From Phocoena phocoena (Eukaryota > Chordata > Mammalia > Artiodactyla > Phocoenidae), in the NCBI RefSeq assembly GCF_963924675.1, contig NW_027077402.1, positions 2,108,001 through 2,172,000 of the forward strand: 64,000 nucleotides of DNA, read 5' to 3'. Below, piece by piece: positions 51,454 through 63,681 of this stretch. A program made the position numbers and the translations under genes. The notes below the pieces were generated by a model. That model searched no databases, had not been told where the DNA came from, and saw only the letters and a program-made list of their open reading frames with translations. How positions within the stretch are numbered: the first letter of the stretch is position 1; the number at the start of each line of letters is the position of its first letter.

Positions 51454-53201
51454 ATCTTAAAACCCATGGATATATATGTCTCCGTAAGAGAAACAAGCGT
51501 GTGTACAGCGGCCGAAACGCTGCAGTGAAAATCCGATAAATCCCATTATCAAAATAAATTTCGAAAACAAAACACAAAGACAGTGAAATAGAGAGCAATT
51601 CTTAAATAATTCACTCAGAGCATGTGATGCAACCGGGATTGAACACATCTACACACAGAGCTGGTTGATACATAAGGCTGGACACTTCAGGCTGATAGCA
51701 TTGGTGAGTTTCGGTGAGCAAAGGCAGACCCTTTGAAGTCATACTGCATGGTACCCATTCCATGGGTCCCAACTCTCCAGGTTCAAGGCATTCTTCCTCC
51801 AGCTAAAACATGCATGGGAAACCCAGAGTATCGTCCACCGTGTGATTGGGAAACGATTTAAAATGCATCTCAGTTTTCGTATCCTGGTCCTCGGGTTCAC
51901 CATTCCAGATGCTTTACTAACACTCTCCCCGCTTGGAGAGTAGGTGCCTTTAACGTCCTTTTTTGGCACAGCTTGCAATTTCTGTGCAAGATGAACAGGA
52001 ATAGGGAGAACCAATGAGAGACTAGCTGTAGGTGTCTGCACGGGCAAATGTAACGCTCATTTCCCACCAGGAAGAGGAATTAACCAAAGGCTCAGTGTGC
52101 CCTGCCGGAAACAGATTAGGGCCTGAAGCAATCCTGCGGTTTTGTGCCCAGCTCACAAGAAAGCGAGTTGAAGAAAGGAGCTCAGGGGCACTGTAATTCA
52201 CAAACCTGCAGAGTTATAAATGACAGCTATCCTCCAAAAATATATTGAAGTAAGCCTGCGAAGGGGACTTGAAAGCGGGGCAGAATTTCAGGAAAACGAT
52301 TGCAGGGGGTAGACTGGAATTGCCCTGAAAGCATAGGAAATGAGGCACCACGTCGACATTGATGCACTTGGCCAAAATGGGCGTATGCATTTTTTCCTGA
52401 ATATATTCAGGAAAAAACGCATACGCCCTTTTTGGCCAACCAAGCAAGCCTGTAAAGGAAATCTGCACTACAATGAAGTCTCACTGCCCCCCGGACAAAA
52501 GGGCCATCTGAAAAAAGTGTAAAATCCAGAAAGGTAGGACAGGATATGGAGAACAGGGAGCCTTGTTATGCTGATTGGCAGGATGTAAATTGCCAGCAGC
52601 CACCCTGGAGAAGTGTATGGTGTTTCCTGAAACACGTAAGAAACAAAGCAACACAGCCTATGGCACTTCCACTTATGGTCCTATAGCTTACGGAAATTAA
52701 AATCAAAAACAGACAGCCACCCCAATATTTGGGAGGGCTGTGTTCACAAGAAGCTCGTCTACAGTATCAGGTAAATATCCCAGAAAGCAAAAAATGGATA
52801 AAGAAGTTGTGGCACGTACGTACAATGCAATATCACTCAGCAATGAAATCTGTGTCATCAGGCCCGTAGCGCCATAGTGAGTGGATGCAGGTACGGTGAT
52901 TCTACGTGAACTACGTCACACAGAAAAAGAAACATCATAAGATATCACTAATACACGGAATGTAAACTTGACTACACATGAACTGAATTACAAAACAGAA
53001 CAGGGTCTCAAATTTAGAAAACCAACTAGTGCTTGCTTACGGGGAAAGGTGCCTTGGGGTGCTGGATAAAACCAGAGACTGAAATTAGCACAGATAACTT
53101 TCCATAAGCCAAATATGTAATATACAAGACCTACTCCTTGCTCAACGAAATGGACCCAACACCACATATTCAACGCCTAGGAATATACCTGACTAGGAAG
53201 A
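51454..53201 (+). repeat. Satellite monomer 22
   Basis: Subtype A, alpha. Palindrome at 52368-52439 with two left-arm mismatches. Mosaic: like monomer 12 to about 51909, then like monomers 13 and 14. Confidence 0.95.
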
Positions 53202-54947
53202 ATCTTAAAACCCATGGATATATATGTCTCCGTAAGAGAATCAAGCGTGTGTACAGCGGCCGAAACGCAGCAGTGAAAATCCGATAAATCCCATTATCAA
53301 AATAAATTTCGAAAACAAAACACAAAGACAGTGAAATAGAGAGCAATTCTTAAATAATTCACTCAGGGCATGTGATGCAACCGGGATTGACCACATCTAC
53401 ACCCAGAGCTGGTTGAGACATAAGGCTGGACACTTCAGGCTGATAGCATTGGTGAGTTTCGGTGAGCAAATGCAGACCCTTTGAAGTCATACTGCATGGT
53501 ACCCATTCCATGGGTCCCAACTCTCCAGGTTCAAGAGATTCTTCCTCCAGCTAAAACATGCATGGGAAGCCCAGAGTATGGTCCACCGTGTGATTGGGAA
53601 ACGATTTAAAATGATCTCAGTTTTCGTATCCTGGTCCTCGGGATCACCATTCCAGATGCTTTACTAACACTCTCCCCGCTTGGAGAATCTGTGCCTTTAA
53701 CATCCTCTTTGGCACAGCTTGCAATTTCTGTGCAAGATGAACAGGAATAGGGAGAACCAATGAGAGACTAGCTGTAGGTGTCTGCAAGGGCAAATGTAAC
53801 GCTCATTTCCCACCAGGAAGAGGAATTAAACAAAGGCTCAGTATGCCCTGCTTGAAAGAGATTAGGGCCTGAAGCAATCCTGCGGTTTTCTGCCCAGCTC
53901 ACAAGAAAGCGAGTTGAAGAAAGGAGCTCAGGGGCACTGTAATTCACAAACCTGCAGAGTTATAAATGACAGCTATCCTCCAAAAATATATTGAAGTAAG
54001 CCTGCGAAGGGGACTTGAAAGCGGGGCAGAATTTCAGGAAAACGATTGAAGGGGGTAGACTGGAATTGCCCTGAAAGCATAGGAAATGAGGCACCACGTC
54101 GACAATGATGCACTTGGCCAAAATGGGCGTATGCATTTTTTCCTGAATATATTCAGGAAAAAACGCATACGCCCTTTTTGGCCAACCAAGCAAGCCTGTA
54201 AAGGAAATCTGCACTACAATGAAGTCTCACTGCCCCCCGGACAAAAGGGCCATCTGAAAAAAGTGTAAAATCCAGAAAGGTAGGACAGGATATGGAGAAC
54301 AGGGAGCCTTGTTATGCTGATTGGCAGGATGTAAATTGCCAGCAGCCACCCTGGAGAAGTGTATGGTGTTTCCTGAAACACGTAAGAAACAAAGCAACAC
54401 AGCCTATGGCACTTCCACTTATGGTCCTATAGCTTACGGAAATTAAAATCAAAAACAGACAGCCACCCCAATATTTGGGAGGGCTGTGTTCACAAGAAGC
54501 TCGTCTACAGTATCAGGTAAATATCCCAGAAAGCAAAAAATGGATAAAGAAGTTGTGGCATGTACGTACAATGCAATATCACTCAGCAATGAAATCTGTG
54601 TCATCAGGCCCGTAGCGCCATAGTGAGTGGATGCAGGTACGGTGATTCTACGTGAACTACGTCACACAGAAAAAGAAACATCATAAGATATCACTAATAC
54701 ACGGAATGTAAACTTGACTACACATGAACTGAATTACAAAACAGAACAGGGTCTCAAATTTAGAAAACCAACTAGTGCTTGCTTACGGGGAAAGGTGCCT
54801 TGGGGTGCTGGATAAAACCAGAGACTGAAATTAGCACAGATAACTTTCCATAAGCCAAATATGTAATATACAAGACCTACTCCTTGCTCAACGAAATGGA
54901 CCCAACACCACATATTCAACGCCTAGAAATATACCTGACTAGGAAGA
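53202..54947 (+). repeat. Satellite monomer 23
   Basis: Subtype A, alpha. Palindrome at 54114-54185. One-base deletion in aaaatgatctcag near 53612. Confidence 0.95.
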
Positions 54948-56694
54948 ATCTTAAAACCCATGGATATATATGTCTCCGTAAGAGAATCAAGCGTGTGTAC
55001 AGCGGCCGAAACGCAGCAGTGAAAATCCGATAAATCCCATTATCAAAATAAATTTCGAAAACAAAACACAAAGACAGTGAAATAGAGAGCAATTCTTAAA
55101 TAATTCACACACGGCATGTGATGCAACCGGGATTGACCACATCTATACCAAGAGCTGGTTGAGACATAAGGCTGGACACTTCAGGCTGATAGCACTGGTG
55201 AGTTTCGGTGAGCAAATGCCGACCCTTTGATGTCATACTGCATGGTATCTATTCCATGGGTCCCAACTCTTCAGGTTCAAGGGATTCTTCCTCCAGCTAA
55301 AACATGCATGGGAAACCCACAGTATGGTCCACCGTGTGATTGGGAAACGATTTAAAATGCATCTCAGTTTTCGTATCCTGGTCCTCGGGTTCACCATTCC
55401 AGATGCTTTACTAACACTCTCCCTGCTTGGAGAGTCAGTGCCTTTAACCTCCTGTTTGGCACAGCTTGCAATTTCTGTGCAAGATGAACAGGAATAGGGA
55501 GAACCAATGAGAGACTAGCTGTAGGTGTCTGCACGGGCAAATGTAATGCTCATTGCCCACCAGGAACAGGAATTAAACAAAGGCTCAGCGTGCCCTGCTT
55601 GAAACAGATTAGGGCCTGAAGCAATCCTGCGGTTTTGTGCCCAGCTCACAAGAAAGCGAGTTGAAGAAAGGAGCTCAGAGGCACTGTAATTCACAAACCT
55701 GCAGAGTTATAAATGACAGCTATCCTCCAAAAATATATTGAAGTAAGCCTGCGAAGGGGACTTGAAAGCGGGGCAGAATTTCAGGAAAACGATTGCAGGG
55801 GGTAGACTGGAATTGCCCTGAAAGCATAGGAAAAGAGGCAGAACGTCGACAATGATGCACTTAGCCAAAAAGGGTGTATGCGTTTTTTCCTGAATATATT
55901 CAGGAAAAAACGCATACGCCCTTTTTGGCCAACCAAGCAAGCCTGTAAAGGAAATCTGCACTACAATGAAGTCTCATTGCCCCCCGGGCAAAAGGACAAT
56001 CTGAAAAATGTGTAAAATCCTGAAAGGTAGGACAGGATATGGAGAACAGGGAGCCTTGTTATGCTGATTGGCAGGATGTAAATTGCGAGCAGCCACCCTG
56101 GAGAAGTGTATGGTGTTTCCTGAAACACGTAAAAAATAAAGCAACACAGCCTATGGCAATTGCACTTATGGTCCTATTGCTTAGGGAAATTAAAATAAAA
56201 AACAGAGAGCCACCCCAAAGTTTGGGACGGCTGTGTTCCCAAGAAGCTCGTCTACAGTACCAGATAAATATCCCAGAAAGCAAAAAATGGATAAAGAAGT
56301 TGTGGCACGTACGTGCAATGCAATATCACTCAGCAATGAAATCTGTGTCATCAGGCCCGTAGCGGCACAGTGAGTGGATGCAGGTACGGTGATTCTACGT
56401 GAACTACGTCACACAGAAAAAGAAACATCATAAGATATCACTAATACACGGAATGTAAACTTGACTACACATGAACTGAATTACAAAACAGAACAGGGTC
56501 TCAAATTTAGAAAACCAACTAGTGCTTGCTTATGGGGAAAGGTGCGTTGGGGAGCTGCATAAAACCAGAGACTGAAATTAGCACAGATAACTTTCCATAA
56601 GCCAAATATGTAATAGACAAGACCTACTCCTTGCTCAATGAAATGGAAGCAACACCACATATTCAACGCCTAGGAATATACCTGACTAGGAAGA
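54948..56694 (+). repeat. Satellite monomer 24
   Basis: Subtype B, alpha. Palindrome at 55861-55932 with two left-arm mismatches (ttagcc, gggtgta). Open L1-frame remnant at 56039-56362. Confidence 0.95.
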
Positions 56695-58440
56695 ATCTTA
56701 AAACCCATGGATATATATGTCTCCGTAAGAGAATCAAGCGTGTGTACAGCGGCCGAAACGCAGCAGTGAAAATCCGATAAATCCCATTATCAAAATAAAT
56801 TTCGAAAACAAAACACAAAGACAGTGAAATAGAGAGCAATTCTTAAATATTTCACTCAGGCCATGTGATGCAACCGGGATTGACCACATCTACACCCAGA
56901 GCTGGTTGAGACTTAAGGCTGGACACTTCAGGCTGATAGCATTGGTGAGTTTCGGTGAGCAAATGCAGACCCTTTGAAGTCATACTCCATGGTACCCATT
57001 CCATGGGTCCCAACTCTCCAGGTTCAAGGGATTCTTCCTCCAGCTAAAACATGCATGGGAAACCCAGAGTATCTTGCACCGTGTGATTGGGAAACGATTT
57101 AAAATGCATCTCAGTTTTCGTATCCTGGTCTTCGGGTTCACCATTCCAGATGCTTTACTAACACTCGCCCCGCTTGGAGAGTCACTGCCTTTAACCTCCT
57201 CTTTGGCACAGCTTGCAATTTCTGTGCAAGATGAACAGGAATAGGGAGAACCAATGAGAGACTAGCTGTAGGTGTCTGCACGGGCAAATGTAACGCTCAT
57301 TGCCCACCAGGAAGAGGAATTAAACAAAGGCTCAGTGTGCCCTGCTGGAAACAGATTAGGGCCTGAAGCATTCCTGTGGTTTTGTGCCCAGTTCAGAAGA
57401 AAGCGGGTTGAAGAAAGGAGCTCAGGGGCACTGTAATTCACAAACCTGCAGAGATATAAATGACAGCTATCCTCCAAAAATATATTGAAGTAAGCCTGCG
57501 AAGGGGACTTGAAAGCGGGGCAGAATTTCAGGAAAACGATTGCAGGGGGTAGACTGGAATTGCCCTGAAAGCATAGGAAAAGAGGCACAACGTCGACAAT
57601 GATGCACTTGGCCAAAAAGGGCGTATGCGTTTTTTCCTGAATATATTCAGGAAAAAACGCATACGCCCTTTTTGGCCAACCAAGCAAGCCTGTAAAGAAA
57701 TCTGCACTACAATGAAGTCTCATTGCCCCCCGGGCAAAAGGACAATCTGAAAAATGTGTAAAATCCTGAAAGGTAGGACAGGATATGGAGAACAGGGAGC
57801 CTTGTTATGCTGATTGGCAGGATGTAAATTGCCAGCAGCCACCCTGGAGAAGTGTATGGTGTTTCCTGAAACACGTAAAAAATAAAGCAACACAGCCTAT
57901 GGCAATTGCACTTATGGTCCTATTGCTTAGGGAAATTAAAATAAAAAACAGAGAGCCACCCCAAAGTTTGGGACGGCTGTGTTCCCAAGAAGCTCGTCTA
58001 CAGTACCAGGTAAATATCCCAGAAAGCAAAAAATGGATAAAGAAGTTGTGGCACGTACGTGCAATGCAATATCACTCAGCAATGAAATCTGTGTCATCAG
58101 GCCCGTAGCGGCATAGTGAGTGGATGCAGGTACGGTGATTCTACGTGAACTACGTCACACAGAAAAAGAAACATCATAAGATATCACTAATACACGGAAT
58201 GTAAACTTGACTACACATGAACTGAATTACAAAACAGAACAGGGTCTCAAATTTAGAAAACCAACTAGTGCTTGCTTATGGGGAAAGGTGCGTTGGGGAG
58301 CTGCATAAAACCAGAGACTGAAATTAGCACAGATAACTTTCCATAAGCCAAATATGTAATAGACAAGACCTACTCCTTGCTCAACGAAATGGACCCAACA
58401 CCACATATTCAACGCCTAGGAATATACCTGACTAGGAAGA
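56695..58440 (+). repeat. Satellite monomer 25
   Basis: Subtype B, alpha. Perfect palindrome at 57608-57679. Near-identical to monomer 26. One-base deletion in gtaaagaaatc near 57697 joins two minus-strand frames. Confidence 0.95.
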
Positions 58441-59007
58441 ATCTTAAAACCCATGGATATATATGTCTCCGTAAGAGAATCAAGCGTGTGTACAGCGGCC
58501 GAAACGCAGCAGTGAAAATCCGATAAATCCCATTATCAAAATAAATTTCGAAAACAAAACACAAAGACAGTGAAATAGAGAGCAATTCTTAAATATTTCA
58601 CTCAGGCCATGTGATGCAACCGGGATTGACCACATCTACACCCAGAGCTGGTTGAGACATAAGGCTGGACACTTCAGGCTGATAGCATTGGTGAGTTTCG
58701 GTGAGCAAATGCAGACCCTTTGAAGTCATACTCCATGGTACCCATTCCATGGGTCCCAACTCTCCAGGTTCAAGGGATTCTTCCTCCAGCTAAAACATGC
58801 ATGGGAAACCCAGAGTATCGTGCACCGTGTGATTGGGAAACGATTTAAAATGCATCTCAGTTTTCGTATCCTGGTCTTCGGGTTCACCATTCCAGATGCT
58901 TTACTAACACTCGCCCCGCTTGGAGAGTCACTGCCTTTAACCTCCTCTTTGGCACAGCTTGCAATTTCTGTGCAAGATGAACAGGAATAGGGAGAACCAA
59001 TGAGAGA

Positions 59008-59454
59008 CTAGCTGTAGGTGTCTGCACGGGCAAATGTAACGCTCATTGCCCACCAGGAAGAGGAATTAAACAAAGGCTCAGTGTGCCCTGCTGGAAACAG
59101 ATTAGGGCCTGAAGCAATCCTGCGGTTTTGTGCCCAGTTCAGAAGAAAGCGGGTTGAAGAAAGGAGCTCAGGGGCACTGTAATTCACAAACCTGCAGAGA
59201 TATAAATGACAGCTATCCTCCAAAAATATATTGAAGTAAGCCTGCGAAGGGGACTTGAAAGCGGGGCAGAATTTCAGGAAAACGATTGCAGGGGGTAGAC
59301 TGGAATTGCCCTGAAAGCATAGGAAAAGAGGCACAACGTCGACAATGATGCACTTGGCCAAAAAGGGCGTATGCGTTTTTTCCTGAATATATTCAGGAAA
59401 AAACGCATACGCCCTTTTTGGCCAACCAAGCAAGCCTGTAAAGGAAATCTGCAC
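59008..59454 (-). other. Recurrent antisense open frame across the palindrome (not called a gene)
   Basis: A 148-codon minus-strand frame here. An 84-codon core of it stays open in most monomers between 15.5 and 63 kb. It reads through the MITE and antisense L1. It has no recognisable domain, and copies differ by random substitutions. Openness is explained by the high identity of monomers. Confidence 0.6.
59354..59425. mobile_element. 72 bp palindromic MITE, mariner-like (representative copy)
   Basis: A perfect inverted repeat without a spacer: both arms begin ttggccaaaaag when read inward, and the centre is gaatatattc. Length, the TTGGCCAAAAAG ends and the inner TTTTTCC/GGAAAAA blocks resemble short mariner-type palindromes that I recall from ruminant genomes. 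The flanking sequence reads as L1 on both sides, so it looks inserted. It encodes nothing. One copy lies at position ~914-985 of every complete monomer. Identity of the family is from memory. Confidence 0.7.
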
Positions 59455-59531
59455 TACAATGAAGTCTCATTGCCCCCCGGGCAAAAGGACAATCTGAAAA
59501 ATGTGTAAAATCCTGAAAGGTAGGACAGGAT

Positions 59532-59855
59532 ATGGAGAACAGGGAGCCTTGTTATGCTGATTGGCAGGATGTAAATTGCCAGCAGCCACCCTGGAGAAGT
59601 GTATGGTGTTTCCTGAAACACGTAAAAAATAAAGCAACACAGCCTATGGCAATTGCCCTTATGGTCCTATTGCTTAGGGAAATTAAAATAAAAAACAGAG
59701 AGCCACCCCAAAGTTTGGGACGGCTGTGTTCCCAAGAAGCTCGTCTACAGTACCAGGTAAATATCCCAGAAAGCAAAAAATGGATAAAGAAGTTGTGGCA
59801 CGTACGTGCAATGCAATATCACTCAGCAATGAAATCTGTGTCATCAGGCCCGTAG
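59532..59855 (+). pseudogene. L1 ORF2 C-terminal remnant in subtype B monomers (representative)
   Basis: A 107-codon open stretch in the original L1 ORF2 frame. The last ~25 residues are recognisably ORF2 C-terminus; the rest is decayed. Related stretches lie at 21097-21420, 24592-24915, 34915-35400, 42179-42388 (shortened), 47306-47629, 56039-56362, 57785-58108 and 63026-63349. Subtype A monomers have a TAG in this frame. No catalytic domain is present, so it is a relic. Confidence 0.75.
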
Positions 59856-60187
59856 CGGCATAGTGAGTGGATGCAGGTACGGTGATTCTACGTGAACTAC
59901 GTCACACAGAAAAAGAAACATCATAAGATATCACTAATACACGGAATGTAAACTTGACTACACATGAACTGAATTACAAAACAGAACAGGGTCTCAAATT
60001 TAGAAAACCAACTAGTGCTTGCTTATGGGGAAATGTGCGTTGGGGAGCTGCATAAAACCAGAGACTGAAATTAGCACAGATAACTTTCCATAAGCCAAAT
60101 ATGTAATAGACAAGACCTACTCCTTGCTCAACGAAATGGACCCAACACCAAATATTCAACGCCTAGGAATATACCTGACTAGGAAGA

Positions 60188-61934
60188 ATCTTAAAACCCA
60201 TGGATATATATGTCTCCGTAAGAGAATCAAGCGTGTGTACAGCGGCCGAAACGCAGCAGTGAAAATCCGATAAATCCCATTATCAAAATAAATTTCGAAA
60301 ACAAAACACAAAGACAGTGAAATAGAGAGCAATTCTTAAATATTTCACTCAGGCCATGTGATGCAACCGGGATTGAGCACATCTACACCCAGAGCTGGTT
60401 GAGACATAAGGCTGGACACTTCAGGCTGATAGCATTGGTGAGTTTCGGTGAGCAAATGCAGACCCTTTGAAGTCATACTCCATGGTACCCATTCCATGGG
60501 TCCCAACTCTCCAGGTTCAAGGGATTCTTCCTCCAGCTAAAACATGCATGGGAAACCCAGAGTATCGTGCACCGTGTGATTGGGAAACGATTTAAAATGC
60601 ATCTCAGTTTTCGTATCCTGGTCTTCGGGTTCACCATTCCAGATGCTTTACTAACACTCGCCCCGCTTGGAGAGTCACTGCCTTTAACCTCCTCTTTGGC
60701 ACAGCTTGCAATTTCTGTGCAAGATGAACAGGAATAGGGAGAACCAATGAGAGACTAGCTGTAGGTGTCTGCACGGGCAAATGTAACGCTCATTGCCCAC
60801 CAGGAAGAGGAATAAAACAAAGGCTCAGTGTGCCCTGCTGGAAACAGATTAGGGCCTGAAGCAATGCTGCGGTTTTGTGCCCAGTTCAGAAGAAAGCGGG
60901 TTGAAGAAAGGAGCTCAGGGGCACTGTAATTCACAAACCTGCAGAGATATAAATGACAGCTATCCTCCAAAAATATATTGAAGTAAGCCTGCGAAGGGGA
61001 CTTGAAAGCGGGGCAGAATTTCAGGAAAACGATTGCAGGGGTTAGACAGGAATTGCCCTGAAAGCATAGGAAAAGAGGCAGAACGTCGACAATGATGCAC
61101 TTGGCCAAAAAGGGCGTATGCGTTTTTTCCTGAATATATTCAGGAAAAAACGCATACGCCCTTTTTGGCCAACCAAGCAAGCCTGTTAAGGAAATCTGCA
61201 CTACAATGAAGTCTCACTGCCCCCCGGGCAAAAGGGCCATCTGAAAAAAGTGTAAAATCCAGAAAGGTAGGACAGGATATGGAGAACAGGGAGCCTTGTT
61301 ATGCTGATTGGCAGGATGTAAATTGCCAGCAGCCACCCTGGAGAAGTGTATGGTGTTTCCTGAAACACGTAAGAAACAAAGCAACACAGCCTATGGCACT
61401 TCCACTTACGGTCGTATAGCTTACAGAAATTAAAATCAAAAACAGACAGCCACCCCAATATTTGGGACGGCTGTGTTCACAGGAAGCTCGTCTACAGTAT
61501 CAGGTAAATATCCCAGAAAGCAAAAAATGGATAAAGAAGTTGTGGCACGTACGTACAATGCAATATCACTCAGCAATGAAATCTGTGTCATCAGGCCCGT
61601 AGCGGCATAGTGAGTGGATGCAGGTACTGTGATTCTACGTGAACTACGTCACACAGAAAAAGAAACATCATAAGATATCACTAATACACGGAATGTAAAC
61701 TTGACTACACATGAACTGAATTACAAAACAGAACAGGGTCTCAAATTTAGAAAACCAACTAGTGCTTGCTTATGGGGAAAGGTGCGTTGGGGTGCTGCAT
61801 AAAACCAGAGACTGAAATTAGCACAGATAACTTTCCATAAGCCAAATATGTAATAGACAAGACCTACTCCTTGCTCAACGAAATGGACCCAACACCACAT
61901 ATTCAACGCCTAGGAATATACCTGACTAGGAATA
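60188..61934 (+). repeat. Satellite monomer 27
   Basis: Subtype A, alpha. Perfect palindrome at 61101-61172. The first half is like monomers 25-26; the second half carries the rare states of monomer 7. Confidence 0.95.
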
Positions 61935-63681
61935 ATCTTAAAACCCATGGATATATATGTCTCCGTAAGAGAATCAAGTGTGTGTACAGCGGCCGAAATG
62001 CAGCAGTGAAAATCCGATAAATCCCATTATCAAAATAAATTTCGAAAACAAAACACAAAGACAGTGAAATAGAGAGCAATTCTTAAATAATTCACTCAGG
62101 GCATGTGATGCAACAGGGATTGACCACATCTACACCCAGAGCTGGTTGAGACATAAGGCTGGACACTTCAGGCTGATAGCATTGGTGAGTTTCTGTGAGC
62201 AAATGCAGACCCTTTGAAGTCATACTGCATGGTACCCATTCCATGGGTCCCAACTCTCCAGGTTCAAGGGATTCTTCCTCCAGCTAAAACATGCATGGGA
62301 AACCCAGAGTATCGTCCACCGTATGATTGGGAAACGATTTAAAATGCATCTCAGTTTTCGTATCCTGGTCCTCGGGTTCACCATTCCAGATTCTTTACTA
62401 ACACTCTCCCTGCTTGGAGAGTCAGTGCCTTTAACCTCCTGTTTGGCACAACTTGCAATTTCTGTGCAAGATGAACAGGAATAGGGAGAACCAATGAGAG
62501 ACTAGCTGTAGGTGTCTGCACGGGCAAATGTAACGCTCATTTCCCACCAGGAAGAGGAATTAAACAAAGGCTCAGCGTGCCCTGCTGGAAACAGATTAGG
62601 GCCTGAAGCAATCCTGCGGTTTTGTGCCCAGCTCACAAGAAAGCGAGTTGAAGAAAGGAGCTCAGGGGCACTGTAATTCACAAACCTGCAGAGTTATAAA
62701 TGACAGCTATCCTCCAAAAATATATTGAAGTAAGCCTGCGAAGGGGACTTGAAAGCGGGGCAGAATTTCAGGAAAACGATTGCAGGGGCTAGACTGGAAT
62801 TGCCCTGAAAGCATAGGAAAAGAGGCAGAACGTCGACAATGATGCACTTGGCCAAAAAGGGCGTATGCGTTTTTTCCTGAATATATTCAGGCAAAAACGC
62901 ATACGCCCTTTTTGGCCAACCAAGCAAGCCTGTAAAGGTAATCTGCACTACAATGAAGTCTCATTGCCCCCCGGGCAAAAGGACCATCTGAAAAAAGTGT
63001 AAAATTCCGAAAGGTAGGACAGGTTATGGAGAACAGGGAGCCTTGTTATGCTGATTGGCAGGATGTAAATTGCCAGCAGCCACCCTGGAGAAGTGTATGG
63101 TGTTTCCTGAAACACGTAATAAATAAAGCAACACAGCCTATGGCAATTGCACTTATGGTCCTATTGCTTAGGGAAATTAAAATAAAAAACAGAGAGCCAC
63201 CCCAAAGTTTGGGACGGCTGTGTTCCCAAGAAGCTCGTCTACAGTACCAGGTAAATATCCCAGAAAGCAAAAAATGGATAAAGAAGTTGTGGCACGTACG
63301 TACAATGCAATATCACTCAGCAATGAAATCTGTGTCATCAGGCCCGTAGCGGCATAGTGAGTGGATGCAGGTACGGTGATTCTACGTGAACTACGTCACA
63401 CAGAAAAAGAAACATCATAAGATATCACTAATACACGGAATGTAAACTTGACTACACATGAACTGAATTACAAAAAAGAACAGGGTCTCAAATTTAGAAA
63501 ACCAACTAGTGCTTGCTTATGGGGAAAGGTGCGTTGGGGTGCTGCATAAAACCAGAGACTGAAATTAGCACAGATAACTTTCCATAAGCCAAATATGTAA
63601 TAGACAAGACCTACTCCTTGCTCAACGAAATGGACCCAACACCACATATTCAACGCCTAGGAATATACCTGACTAGGAAGA
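61935..63681 (+). repeat. Satellite monomer 28
   Basis: Subtype B, alpha with gaaatgc as in monomer 19. Palindrome at 62848-62919 with one mismatch (caggcaaaaa). Open L1-frame remnant at 63026-63349. Confidence 0.95.

Larger units (their letters stand above)
58441..60187 (+). repeat. Satellite monomer 26 (used as reference copy)
   Basis: Subtype B, alpha. Perfect palindrome at 59354-59425. Open L1-frame remnant at 59532-59855. By eye it contains about 44 CpG dinucleotides. Confidence 0.95.
59310..60305 (+). mobile_element. L1-derived part of the monomer (representative copy)
   Basis: From the agcataggaaaagagg block, across the palindrome, to the A-rich tract near 60290-60305, the order of blocks follows an L1 3' end. 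The blocks are: actacaatga, then ggccatctgaaaa, atggagaacagggagcc, gatgtaaattgcc, aaatggataaagaagttgtgg, the cagcaatgaa block, cataagatatcactaatac, tgaactgaattacaaaacag, a gaccta.t.cttg block, and an aataaattt-type tail. In the open frame, 'WIKKLWHVRAMQYHSAMKS' aligns with the L1 ORF2 C-terminus. I recall published work deriving cetacean satellites from L1, which agrees. Confidence 0.82.

Noticed and set aside
58140..58170. CRE-like tacgtcac site in each monomer as a promoter element
   Set aside because: A single half-site with no other promoter signal around it; chance is sufficient.
15525..63653. Recurrent minus-strand frames of 61, 74 and 84 codons in almost every monomer
   Set aside because: They recur because the DNA recurs. 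They are antisense to L1-derived sequence and the MITE, lack any domain, and lose or gain length through random indels.
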